DNA of 41,741 nucleotides, taken from contig DLRJ01000140.1 in the NCBI GenBank assembly GCA_002500485.1, positions 1 through 41,741 on the forward strand, written 5' to 3'. Numbering within the stretch: position 1 is the first letter of the stretch; each line of letters starts with the position of its first letter. This DNA comes from Dehalococcoidia bacterium UBA7891 (GTDB lineage Bacteria; Chloroflexota; Dehalococcoidia; Lucifugimonadales; UBA826). The translations under genes were made by a program, and so were the position numbers. Positions 16,452 through 25,284 of the stretch are shown here, piece after piece. The notes beneath the pieces were generated by a model that saw only the letters and a program-made list of their open reading frames with translations, did not search any database and was not told where the DNA came from.

Positions 16452-17567
16452 CTAAGTTAATGTACCTGTTTTATGTTTTTCTATGTAATCCCAATCGATT
16501 TGGTATCCCAAACCAGGCAATTGGGTTGCTGTAATGACCCCTTCGCTATTCGGTATAACATCCTCTTGAAGCCCAAATTGATGGGCTTCCGCAGGCATCC
16601 AATATTCATAGAAAGCACAATTTGGTACTGAGTAAATCACATGCAAATTAGCTATGTTCATAAGGGAGTTCCCAGCTGTGCCTATTTCGCAGTTATAACC
16701 AAATCCTTCCGCCATGGAACATAATTTCTTAAGTCCTGTTATTCCCAACTTGGCAGCACTACCTCTGAGCAACCTATTGGACCTCGTCCTCAGGGCATTA
16801 GCTCCCCAGTAGAATTGATTATCTGGCTGGTCGCTCATGCAAATAGGAACTTTCAATCTCCTTGTCAATTCAGCAATCGCGTCTAAATCAAAATGAGAAA
16901 CAGGATCTTCGTACCAATAGAACCCATTTCCATCTAAAGCCTGGCCTACATCTAATGCCTTCCGGTAGTCATATCCACAGTTTGGATCAAACATAAGCTT
17001 CACATTAGGACCTACTCGCTCTCTGACCATACTCACCATTTTCACAACTTCATCAGTCCCCATTACGCCTGGATGTATCTTATAAGCCCTGAAACCTCTA
17101 CCGACGATCTCCTCCGCTTCTTTTACATACCCAGCACTATCAATATGGCGGGGCGGGTAAGTAGCGTAAGCATCAATCTCACCTCTTTGATTCCCAAGCA
17201 GCTCGTGAATGGGAACACCGGCTTGTTTTCCAGCAGCGTCCCACAGTGCGATATCAACGGGAGCCCAAGCTGACATACTTAGGCCTTTTCGGGCCGATAA
17301 TATTCCCAACCTACTCCACAACCATTCCCGCTTCGCAACATCCATTCCCAACAATTCAGGTTTAAGAACCGCCAAAATAGGGTTATAGAGAGCAGTAGAA
17401 CCCTTTCGGAATTCTCCCAAAAAACAATTCCCTTCAATTCCTTCATCAGTAAAAATGCGGAGAACCCCCTGTTCGACAGGGCCAGAGAACCTCCCAAGAT
17501 CAGAATCCAGTCCCGTGTCAGGTACTTCTCTTGTTATAACTTCAATACTGACATCCGAAATTTTCAT
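16452..17567 (-). CDS. enolase superfamily (mandelate racemase/muconate lactonizing) enzyme
   Basis: A second, clearly divergent enolase superfamily member of 371 residues. On the barrel, K163 and H165 form a KxH motif (AYKIHPGVMG), and metal ligands are D194 (LMFDPNCGYD), E220 (WYEDPVSHFD) and D246 (ICMSDQPDN). K273 on the sixth strand may be the second acid/base, which would be muconate-lactonizing-type, and no His-Asp dyad like that of the neighbour is evident. A capping N-terminal domain covers about residues 1-125. GGAGG stands eight bases before the ATG. It is divergent from the MFS carrier across 65 bases and upstream of the UxuA-like gene. The substrate is unknown and an acid sugar is inferred from context. 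Confidence 0.85.
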   Translation of the reverse strand: MKISDVSIEVITREVPDTGLDSDLGRFSGPVEQGVLRIFTDEGIEGNCFLGEFRKGSTALYNPILAVLKPELLGMDVAKREWLWSRLGILSARKGLSMSAWAPVDIALWDAAGKQAGVPIHELLGNQRGEIDAYATYPPRHIDSAGYVKEAEEIVGRGFRAYKIHPGVMGTDEVVKMVSMVRERVGPNVKLMFDPNCGYDYRKALDVGQALDGNGFYWYEDPVSHFDLDAIAELTRRLKVPICMSDQPDNQFYWGANALRTRSNRLLRGSAAKLGITGLKKLCSMAEGFGYNCEIGTAGNSLMNIANLHVIYSVPNCAFYEYWMPAEAHQFGLQEDVIPNSEGVITATQLPGLGYQIDWDYIEKHKTGTLT

Positions 17568-17583
17568 CTAACTATCCTCCAAA

Positions 17584-17597
17584 GGGCTTTCTAGCCC
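17584..17597. repeat. short inverted repeat in a divergent promoter region
   Basis: GGGCT, loop TTCT, AGCCC lies between the divergent enolase superfamily gene and the MFS carrier. It may be a half-length operator for a local regulator or chance. Five base pairs is weak evidence. Confidence 0.25.
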
Positions 17598-17620
17598 GAT
17601 TATATAAGAATTCACAGTGT

Positions 17621-17626
17621 TAAAAT
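17621..17626 (+). promoter_or_regulatory. -10 element placed for a leaderless start of the MFS gene
   Basis: TAAAAT (five of six matches) is followed by six bases (TCCCTG) and then the ATG at 17633. No Shine-Dalgarno is present. The arrangement is the same as that seen before the 88-residue gene at 5070. No convincing -35 was found. Confidence 0.35.
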
Positions 17627-17632
17627 TCCCTG

Positions 17633-18943
17633 ATGGAATTGTTGAAACGCGCTGGGTCGTGGACACCTAAAACCACTGTTTACTATGGTTGGATAGTTAT
17701 AGCAGTCGGAGCTATGGGAACTTATGCCGCTTCCGGATCAGCTCAAGTTACCCTTGCGGGAATTCAAACTCTCATGTTTGAGGATACGGGTTGGGACAGA
17801 AGCACTATCGCACTTGGTATAACTATAGGCACTTGGGTCGCTGGCCTGCTAACCCCTGTATTTGGAAAAATCGCAGATACTCACGGCCCAAGGTTAGTAA
17901 TGCCATTAACCTCCGTAATCGTTGGTGTGTGTTTTTACTGGATCGGAGGCATGTCTGCAATTTGGCACTTCTATGCCGCCTACATAATTGCAAGAGGGTT
18001 AGGTAACCCTGTTCTGATAGGGGTTATGCCTCGAACGGTGGCGGTGAATTTTTTTGAGAGAAAAAGAAATCTGGTTCTCGGCATAGTATCGATGGCAAGA
18101 CCTTGCTTTGGAGCCATAAATGTACAACTAATCACACTGATAAGTACATGGTCTAGCTGGCGGACGGCCTATAAATTACTTGGGATGTATTCCATATTAT
18201 TAGCGCTACCTTTAATAATTTTTGTTAGAAAAGACCCTGAATCAATAGGGCTTTTTCCCGATGGAGTTAAAAAAAATCTTAGCTCTCTGGAATCGGCTGA
18301 AAATCCTGAAAAAGACTCCCGTAACGATGGGGAGATTTGGTCAGCAGGCGAAGCAGCAAAGACTTTTGCATTATGGGCAGTGATATCCGCTGAATTTTTA
18401 ATAATCCTGACATCCGGAACCATAGGATTTCAACTTGTACCTTACCTACATGAATCTGGATTATCCATATCCATGGCAGCTCTTGCCTGGACTCTTAGCA
18501 CCCTTTTGAACGCGTTTTCTAATCCAATATGGGGATTTTTATCTGATATATATTCTCCGCGAAAATTGATATTATCTGCCCTCCCCATGTCCTTAGGGGT
18601 AACTTCCATTTTTCTACTCATAGAAGGTGGGTATCCTGGTTTTGCCTGTGTGGTTATTTGGGGGGCCGCCACCGGAGGTCTCAATGTACTGGGAGGTATG
18701 ATAATAGCGAACTATTATGGTCGACATTCTTTTGGTTCGATTTCAGGAATTATGGGTCCTTTTCAGATCATTGGTCTAGGGTTAGGACCCATAATAGGTG
18801 CTATCCTATATGACAAAACAGGAGGGTACGAACAACTGTTTATTTTTGCGATAATTGCCTACCTTTTCGCTACTATCTTGTTCTTTTTTGCCAGACGACC
18901 CATGCTGAAATTATCCAAAAGAACCCAAAAAACTTTGATATGA
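17633..18943 (+). CDS. MFS transporter
   Basis: A 436-residue major facilitator with about twelve hydrophobic segments. The N-terminus reads VYYGWIVIAVGAMGTYA, and the loop 2-3 signature is GKIADTHGPRLVMP (about 81-94). These features match the monocarboxylate/oxalate-formate antiporter-like branch common beside organic-acid catabolic genes. A charged central loop (about 205-240) separates the two halves. It is divergent from the enolase superfamily gene and overlaps the following lipoprotein gene by ATGA, so the two are translationally coupled. An organic or sugar acid is the likely cargo, by context only. Confidence 0.9.
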   Translation: MELLKRAGSWTPKTTVYYGWIVIAVGAMGTYAASGSAQVTLAGIQTLMFEDTGWDRSTIALGITIGTWVAGLLTPVFGKIADTHGPRLVMPLTSVIVGVCFYWIGGMSAIWHFYAAYIIARGLGNPVLIGVMPRTVAVNFFERKRNLVLGIVSMARPCFGAINVQLITLISTWSSWRTAYKLLGMYSILLALPLIIFVRKDPESIGLFPDGVKKNLSSLESAENPEKDSRNDGEIWSAGEAAKTFALWAVISAEFLIILTSGTIGFQLVPYLHESGLSISMAALAWTLSTLLNAFSNPIWGFLSDIYSPRKLILSALPMSLGVTSIFLLIEGGYPGFACVVIWGAATGGLNVLGGMIIANYYGRHSFGSISGIMGPFQIIGLGLGPIIGAILYDKTGGYEQLFIFAIIAYLFATILFFFARRPMLKLSKRTQKTLI

Positions 18944-19857
18944 AATCAATCCAAATACATTTTTGTGTTTCATTTATTTTTCTTATCCTATTGGGTGTTT
19001 CCTGCAACCAAAATGTGAATAATAATTCGGAAATTTCTCCAAATGAAGCTCCTTCATTTCAAAAAGCCCGCATTGCCTTCGCTGTGAGTGATTTGAGTGT
19101 TGGAACTCACCGACTTGCTTTTGGGATCCTTGAGCCCGGCATAGGAGCAGTCAAAAATGAGGAAATTAAGCTTGAAATTTTCTTTTTTCAAAACGATGAT
19201 CGGCCCATATTAAAGGAAACTTTATCCGCCAAATTTCAAAAGTGGCCTATTGGAGATAAAGGCGTTTACACCAGTAATGTAACCTTTGACGTACCGGGCA
19301 AATGGGGAGTAGGAGTATCCTTCAACTCCACGGATGGCATTGTAAAAAAGACCTCATCGGTCATACAAGTAACTGAGAAAAGCCAGGCTCCTTCAATAGG
19401 GGACAAGGCATTCCCATCAAATAATAGTACTATCAATATTTCACGAAATCTCAGCTACATAACAACTGACAGCGCTCCTTACAAACCTTTTTATGAATAC
19501 TCTATCGCCGAATCACTCAATGAAGGAAAAGCCATTCTAATTTTCTTTGGATCCCCTGCATTCTGTACAACTGGTACCTGCGGACCACAAATCGATATTG
19601 TTAAAAGTTTACATTCAGATTTCTCTGAATACTTGATCTTCATACATGTTGAAATTTATGAAAATCCGACGGAATTAGAAGGGGATATATCAAATGCCAA
19701 AATTGTGCAAGCGGTTAAGGATTGGAACTTACCCAGCGAGCCTTGGATATTCCTAGTAGACCAAGAAGGTGTGATAAAAAGTAGATTTGAAGGTTTAGCA
19801 ACTTATCAAGAAATTGAAATCGCTTTAATCGAAAATAATTTCCTCATTTCGAAGTGA
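18940..19857 (+). CDS. lipoprotein with a C-terminal thioredoxin-like domain
   Basis: A lipobox ending at C22 (LLGVSC) after a hydrophobic segment (about 8-20) predicts an exported, lipid-anchored protein. Residues about 45-145 look like an all-beta, immunoglobulin-like domain. Residues about 180-300 form a thioredoxin-like domain with C209 and C214 in FCTTGTCGPQ, a Cx4C pair rather than the CxxC of thioredoxins, and a later SEPWIFLVDQEG strand. Redox activity or metal delivery is possible but unproven. The start overlaps the MFS stop (ATGA), so transporter and lipoprotein are made together. Confidence 0.8.
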   Translation: MKSIQIHFCVSFIFLILLGVSCNQNVNNNSEISPNEAPSFQKARIAFAVSDLSVGTHRLAFGILEPGIGAVKNEEIKLEIFFFQNDDRPILKETLSAKFQKWPIGDKGVYTSNVTFDVPGKWGVGVSFNSTDGIVKKTSSVIQVTEKSQAPSIGDKAFPSNNSTINISRNLSYITTDSAPYKPFYEYSIAESLNEGKAILIFFGSPAFCTTGTCGPQIDIVKSLHSDFSEYLIFIHVEIYENPTELEGDISNAKIVQAVKDWNLPSEPWIFLVDQEGVIKSRFEGLATYQEIEIALIENNFLISK

Positions 19858-19877
19858 TGGTAACATTTAAGAAAGAA

Positions 19878-19901
19878 GGCCGGTCCTGCGTGGGATCGGT
19901 C
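19878..19901 (+). terminator. hairpin between the lipoprotein gene and mfd
   Basis: A nine-pair stem (19878-19886 with 19893-19901, including two G-T pairs) closes a six-base loop. It lies just after the lipoprotein stop and about 30 bases before mfd. The following ATTTGTAG is only modestly T-rich, so it is a weak terminator or attenuator at best. Confidence 0.4.
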
Positions 19902-19931
19902 ATTTGTAGTTAGAACATATTTGATAACAAA

Positions 19932-22900
19932 ATGGATCTTATAAAAATAACAGAGCTTTTGAAATCTGACGCCAACTATGAAGGATTGGTGTCTGAAATC
20001 ATTAAGGGTAAACCTGAAACCCGTGTTCAGATCATAGACGAGGCTGTACCTTTTTTTACCGCATCTCTATGGAAAGATTTGCAAATACCTATTTTGCTTA
20101 TATGCCCAAGTCCGGAACATTCGAGACGGCTACATGAATATTTATCCGCTTGGATGGACGGGGAATCAAAACCACTTAGGTTCGGTGAAAGTGAAATTTT
20201 GCCATATGAGAGATTGACAGAAGATCTCTCCACATCTCGAGAAAGACTAATAACTTTAGACAGCTTGGTAAAGGGTAATTCAGAACCACTGGTTATAGTA
20301 ACTTCAGCGTCAGCCCTTGCCCAAAAAACAATTTCAATCAAATCGTTTAAAAAAAATTCCTTCTCCTATGTACAGGGAGACAAAGTAAATCTAGAAGACA
20401 TGGCCAATTCCTGGCAGCAAATGGGTTACTCTTTTGAATCAAATGTGTCAGACCCTGGAACTGTCAGTAGAAGAGGGGGAATTATAGACGTATATCCGAT
20501 AGGTGAGGATACGCCATATAGAATAGAACTTTGGGGTGATGAAATAGATAGTATAAGAACTTTTGATCCAGACAGCCAAAGATCAATAAATATTGTCGAC
20601 CGATTCTCCATCGGTCCAGCTAAAGAGACTTTAATATCATCAACCTCCGCGGATGAATTTGATCGACTCCTTTCTCACGTGGATCTTTCGCGATGTAGTC
20701 CTGACGAAATAACTCGATTTAATTCTGAAATTGATGACCTGTTAAACGGTCGTCAAATTGAAGAATTGGGTTTATATTCTGGGTTTTTCAATAACGGGAC
20801 CTTGCTTGATTATTTCCCTGAGGACGGATTAGTCATTTCATATAGGAATATCGATGCGATGAACTCCGTATGGAATGTTGAGGAACGGGCCAATCAATTA
20901 AGGATGGTAAAGGAAAATCGAGGAGAGATTCCACTAAATTTTCCTACCGATAGAATTTCTTGGAATGAAATAGAAGCCTCAATAGAAAAACTAAAGAAAA
21001 ACATATTTCTGATGCCTTGGGGAGCATCAGACCTGGATAATAACAATACTCGCCCAATGCCATTTAGTTCCCCTCCCCTATATAAAGGTGACCTAAACGC
21101 CTTATCGGTAGATACGTCTGAATTCACAAGTGGTGGGGGTAGTGTGATTGCTATCACCTCTCATCATTCAAGATTAAAGGAGATCCTAAAGGGTTTAAAC
21201 CCCTCTGAACCTCCAGGCACCGGTTCCGTAACTGATTTAGATCCGCTATCAGTAATTCCGATTGACACTGCTAATATTGGAGACGGATTTGTAATTAATA
21301 CGCCACAACATCGTCTAACCCTTTTAGGTGATAAAGAGATATTTGGCATCGCCAAACGCAGACGGGCGAAAAGAATCAACAAAGCATCAAGAGAAACTTT
21401 TTTTGAAGAAATATCCCCTGGTGATTACGTGGTCCATGTGGAACACGGTATAGCTAGATTTGTCGGTACAGATAGCAAGCATAAAGACTCCGGTAACCAT
21501 GAATATTTAATTCTCCAGTACGCTCAGGGGGATAAGCTGTATGTCCCGATGCAGCACTTAGACAGAGTTGCCCCATATGTGGCTCCTATGGATAGATCTC
21601 CCTCACTCACAAGACTGGGGACTCAAGAATGGTCTCGGACAAAAGCTAGGGTTGAGAAGTCAACTCGCGAAATGGCGATGGAATTGCTCTCTATATATGC
21701 TGCAAGACAGGTGAGTAAGGGTCACGCTACTGGTCCCGACACAAAATGGCAATTCGAATTGGAAGAATCTTTCCCCTATGAAGAAACTGTAGATCAAATT
21801 TCCACTTTAGTAGAAATAAAAGACGACATGGAATCTGATCGACCCATGGACCGACTCATATGCGGGGACGTTGGATACGGTAAGACGGAATTGGCTCTAA
21901 GAGCAGCTTTCAAAACCGTAATGGATGGAAAGCAAGTTGCTGTGTTAGTACCAACCACAGTCCTAGCACAACAACACTATGAAACTTTTTCAGAAAGAAT
22001 GAATGCTTTTCCTGTCAAATTATCTGTATTGAGCAGATTTAAATCCAATATAGCCCAGAAGGAAACTTTAAAGGCCTTAATGGATGGAACAGTTGATATA
22101 TGCATTGGCACACACCGACTAGTTCAGAAAGATGTCAGATTTAAAGATTTAGGCCTAGTAATAATAGATGAAGAACAACGTTTCGGGGTTGTGCATAAAG
22201 AACGACTTAAACAAATGCGAAGCCAAGTTGACATTCTAACCCTCTCTGCCACACCGATACCAAGAACTTTACATATGTCGTTGGCCGGAGTCAGAGACAT
22301 GAGCACAATAGAAAGTGCCCCAGAAGAAAGGCTACCAATAAAAACATATGTTTCTGAATTTAGTGACGAGCTGATTAGGGAGGCGATACTTAGAGAAATG
22401 GATCGTCAAGGGCAAGTGTATTTTTTGCACAATCGGGTTTATAACATTGAATATATGTCCGAATATATTCGAACCTTGGTCCCAGACGCGAAGATAGGCA
22501 TCGCTCATGGTCAGATGTCGGAAAAAGCGCTAGAGAAATCAATGATAGCCTTCTCGCAAGGTGAAACCGATGTCTTGCTCTGTACAACGATAATAGAATC
22601 TGGGTTGGATATAGCCAATGCAAACACATTGATAGTAAACCGAGCAGATTCATTTGGATTAGCACAGCTTTACCAGTTAAGAGGAAGGATCGGTAGGAGT
22701 TCTAAAAGAGGATATTCATATCTACTCATACCTAAAAGTCAGACCATGACGGAATCGGCCGAAAGACGGCTAAAGGCAATGTTATCCGCAACAGAGCTTG
22801 GTTCAGGCTTCAAAATTGCTATGAAGGACTTAGAAATTCGGGGGGCCGGAAACATATTAGGAAGCGAGCAAAGTGGTCATATCCATGCTGTAGGTTTTGA

Positions 22901-23465
22901 ACTTTACACTAGGCTTTTAGCAACAGCTGTTGAAGATTTACGATCTCAAGATATCCCACCAGACGATCCAAATCACCCCAGTTCTCCCCAACCTAATACG
23001 GTAAGCATAGATTTGGGAATTCCTACCGGAATATCTGAAGACTATATAGAAGATCTTCCTTCACGTTTAGATATATATCAAAAATTGATCCAATGCCGCA
23101 CATTGGATGAAACTGACTTATTAGAGCGGGAGTTAAAGGATCGGTTCGGCCCACTACCTTGGCAAGCTTTAAACCTTCTTTTTACTGTTCGCCTCAAGAT
23201 TAAAGCATCGTTAACTGGTATGGAATACATTCGGAAAACTGGAGAAAAATTAGTTATTCAGTTTCCTTTTGAGGTGGGCGGAATGAGATTTGCACTGCAA
23301 AACCTAATTGGTCCTGGTTGGACTATTGGTAATATGCAGATAAGGTCCACTTTAATCGAACTTGGTGACAATTGGGAAGAAAGTCTTGTAGAGGTAGTCG
23401 AAAAATTAGGAGAATTTCAATCAAGAATGTCTGATGAGTTAATCAAATCCACAGCATCTACTTAA
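19932..23465 (+). CDS. mfd: transcription-repair coupling factor Mfd
   Basis: Mfd removes RNA polymerase stalled at DNA lesions and recruits UvrA. The 1177 residues follow the family order: a UvrB-like N-terminal module (GEDTPYRIELWGDEID in its second half), the RNA-polymerase-interacting domain (GDYVVHVEHGIARFVG, about 497-512), and helicase lobe 1 with Walker A GDVGYGKTE (about 644-652) and IIDEEQRFG (about 744-752). Helicase lobe 2 holds the TRG motif (DLEIRGAGNILGSEQSGH), and the C-terminal domain masks the UvrA site. No Shine-Dalgarno is visible before the ATG. The last eight bases overlap the convergent HAD gene. Confidence 0.97.
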   Translation: MDLIKITELLKSDANYEGLVSEIIKGKPETRVQIIDEAVPFFTASLWKDLQIPILLICPSPEHSRRLHEYLSAWMDGESKPLRFGESEILPYERLTEDLSTSRERLITLDSLVKGNSEPLVIVTSASALAQKTISIKSFKKNSFSYVQGDKVNLEDMANSWQQMGYSFESNVSDPGTVSRRGGIIDVYPIGEDTPYRIELWGDEIDSIRTFDPDSQRSINIVDRFSIGPAKETLISSTSADEFDRLLSHVDLSRCSPDEITRFNSEIDDLLNGRQIEELGLYSGFFNNGTLLDYFPEDGLVISYRNIDAMNSVWNVEERANQLRMVKENRGEIPLNFPTDRISWNEIEASIEKLKKNIFLMPWGASDLDNNNTRPMPFSSPPLYKGDLNALSVDTSEFTSGGGSVIAITSHHSRLKEILKGLNPSEPPGTGSVTDLDPLSVIPIDTANIGDGFVINTPQHRLTLLGDKEIFGIAKRRRAKRINKASRETFFEEISPGDYVVHVEHGIARFVGTDSKHKDSGNHEYLILQYAQGDKLYVPMQHLDRVAPYVAPMDRSPSLTRLGTQEWSRTKARVEKSTREMAMELLSIYAARQVSKGHATGPDTKWQFELEESFPYEETVDQISTLVEIKDDMESDRPMDRLICGDVGYGKTELALRAAFKTVMDGKQVAVLVPTTVLAQQHYETFSERMNAFPVKLSVLSRFKSNIAQKETLKALMDGTVDICIGTHRLVQKDVRFKDLGLVIIDEEQRFGVVHKERLKQMRSQVDILTLSATPIPRTLHMSLAGVRDMSTIESAPEERLPIKTYVSEFSDELIREAILREMDRQGQVYFLHNRVYNIEYMSEYIRTLVPDAKIGIAHGQMSEKALEKSMIAFSQGETDVLLCTTIIESGLDIANANTLIVNRADSFGLAQLYQLRGRIGRSSKRGYSYLLIPKSQTMTESAERRLKAMLSATELGSGFKIAMKDLEIRGAGNILGSEQSGHIHAVGFELYTRLLATAVEDLRSQDIPPDDPNHPSSPQPNTVSIDLGIPTGISEDYIEDLPSRLDIYQKLIQCRTLDETDLLERELKDRFGPLPWQALNLLFTVRLKIKASLTGMEYIRKTGEKLVIQFPFEVGGMRFALQNLIGPGWTIGNMQIRSTLIELGDNWEESLVEVVEKLGEFQSRMSDELIKSTAST

Positions 23466-24177
23466 AATCTTCTGACAAAGGATATAAAGCTTCCAATAGC
23501 TGTCCCATATTGGAAATCCTCAGACAGCGAGAGAACCCAGAGTGATTTCCGTCCCTGTCAATTAATATCGGCCGCACACCAGAGTTTTCAGCGCCATCAA
23601 CATCTGAACCAATCTGATCACCGACATGAACTGCCTCAAGCTCAGAGACACCGGCGACCTCCAAGGCTTTCTTAAACATTAAAGGATTCGGTTTTTCAAC
23701 ACCCAATTCTAAGGAAGTCACAGCAAATTGCATATGTTGCGACAAGTTAAATTCATCCAATAGTTCGCTTCCCAACCGATTCATATTCGACAGTAATCCT
23801 AGGCACATATCCCGAGATCTCAATTCGTCCAGAACAGGCCAAACATCCTCAAAAATGGTCATATCATATGGAATTGTCCTAACGGTATTCCATATTGCCC
23901 CGGCTGTCTCCAAATCGACATCTATGCCTGAGCCCCTTATAACTCTCATTTCATATTCACAGAAAAAATTAAACCGTTCAGTTTCTGACATTTGCCGCAG
24001 CGGGTGAACTTTATTCTGCTCCGTCATGAAGGCATCAGCCTGACCATAGCCCTTAAGAACACCTTGTTGAGTCAACGAAATACCAAACTTATCGCAGGCC
24101 TGCGATTGAATTTCATATCGCGATGGTTTAAATCCCGCCAAAGTCCCATACAGATCAAAAAAAATCGCTTTTATCAT
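23458..24177 (-). CDS. HAD superfamily hydrolase
   Basis: This 239-residue haloacid-dehalogenase-fold hydrolase has motif I FFDLYGTL (D-x-Y, as in haloacid dehalogenases and some phosphatases), motif II LLSNMN, motif III VEKPNPLMFKKAL with the catalytic lysine, and motif IV HVGDQIGSDVDGA. A helical cap lies between motifs I and II. The D-x-Y in place of D-x-D resembles dehalogenases, but phosphatases with this change exist, so the substrate is open. The gene is convergent with and overlaps the mfd 3' end by eight bases, and is divergent from the HypE-like gene. Confidence 0.88.
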   Translation of the reverse strand: MIKAIFFDLYGTLAGFKPSRYEIQSQACDKFGISLTQQGVLKGYGQADAFMTEQNKVHPLRQMSETERFNFFCEYEMRVIRGSGIDVDLETAGAIWNTVRTIPYDMTIFEDVWPVLDELRSRDMCLGLLSNMNRLGSELLDEFNLSQHMQFAVTSLELGVEKPNPLMFKKALEVAGVSELEAVHVGDQIGSDVDGAENSGVRPILIDRDGNHSGFSRCLRISNMGQLLEALYPLSEDFK

Positions 24178-24229
24178 ATCGCAGCTATAATAGCACCTCT
24201 ATATCTCAAAGCAGCGATGGATTGTCCTT

Positions 24230-25234
24230 ATGAAAGCTGGTAAGTTGCCAATAGAACACTTAGAGAGGGTTCTAGATAACCTTAAGTCACCGGATCCACG
24301 GGTCGTTGCAGGACCAACCCCCGGGGAAGATGCTTCCTTAATTGATATGGGAGATCGATATCTTGTGGCAACAACCGACCCAATAACATTCACAACAAAC
24401 CACATTGGTTGGTATGTCGTAAATATAAATGCCAATGATGTGGCTGTAATGGGGGGTGAACCGAAATGGATGATGACAACGATACTTTTACCTGAAAATT
24501 ATAATGAAAATTCTATAGCCCGCATCTTTCAAGATATTACGGAGGCATGCCAGCAATTAAATGTATCCGTTATCGGTGGCCATACAGAAATCACCGTAGG
24601 AATTGATCGGCCTTTGATATCGGGAGTTATGTTAGGAGAGGTTAAAAAAGGCAGTGAGATAAAATCTTCAGGGGCAAATATAGGAGATTCAATTATCTTA
24701 ACTAAAGCCATCCCGATAGAAGGTTGTGCGATCTTGGCCAACGAGGCAGGAACTAAATTGAAGGAAAATGGCATTGCAGAAAGCTTAATTTATGAATCAC
24801 AAAACCTCATATATGACCCGGGCATCAGCGTGGTTAAGGATGCGTCTATCGCAATAGAATCAGGGGAAATAACTGCCATGCATGACGTCACAGAAGGTGG
24901 TCTCGCCGGTGGTCTAATGGAACTTTCATATGCCTCTAATTTAGGTATGCACATAATTAGAGAGGACATTCCGGAGATACCTCAAGCTAAACAGTTCTCA
25001 GACCTTATGGGCCTTGACGTACTTGGAATGATAGCCTCAGGGTCTTTATTGATATGTGCGAACCCAAAGTATGACTCTACTATATTAAGAAACCTAAATA
25101 ACAATGGAATAAAAGCAACTAAAATCGGAGTAATGAAAGATTTGGCCTATGGGCTCAAAATATCTGAGAATGAACACATACATGATCTACCAAAATTTGA
25201 GACTGATGAAATCGCTCGGTTTCTGTCCAATTAA
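24230..25234 (+). CDS. AIR synthase-related (PurM/HypE/ThiL-fold) protein
   Basis: The 334 residues match the two-domain ATP-dependent PurM superfamily, nearest in appearance to HypE. The ATP/Mg segment PGEDASLIDMGDRYL (31-45), TTDPITF (48-54), the NINANDVAVMGGEP loop (65-78), VIGGHTEI, and the C-terminal-domain opening ITAMHDVTEGGLAGGLMEL are present. True HypE proteins end with a conserved PRIC cysteine used to carry the cyanide precursor. This one ends in ARFLSN, and no hydrogenase genes are nearby. It is therefore a HypE-like protein of unknown function. No Shine-Dalgarno is visible, and a TATAAT at 24186-24191 could be its -10. Confidence 0.85.
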   Translation: MKAGKLPIEHLERVLDNLKSPDPRVVAGPTPGEDASLIDMGDRYLVATTDPITFTTNHIGWYVVNINANDVAVMGGEPKWMMTTILLPENYNENSIARIFQDITEACQQLNVSVIGGHTEITVGIDRPLISGVMLGEVKKGSEIKSSGANIGDSIILTKAIPIEGCAILANEAGTKLKENGIAESLIYESQNLIYDPGISVVKDASIAIESGEITAMHDVTEGGLAGGLMELSYASNLGMHIIREDIPEIPQAKQFSDLMGLDVLGMIASGSLLICANPKYDSTILRNLNNNGIKATKIGVMKDLAYGLKISENEHIHDLPKFETDEIARFLSN

Positions 25235-25284
25235 TCACAACAAGTCAAAACTCATTAAGTAAGCATTTCAAGTGGAGGCATAAG

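Noticed and set aside
24230..25234. Hydrogenase maturation protein HypE
   Set aside because: The C-terminal PRIC cysteine motif is absent and there are no hydrogenase or hyp genes in the window.
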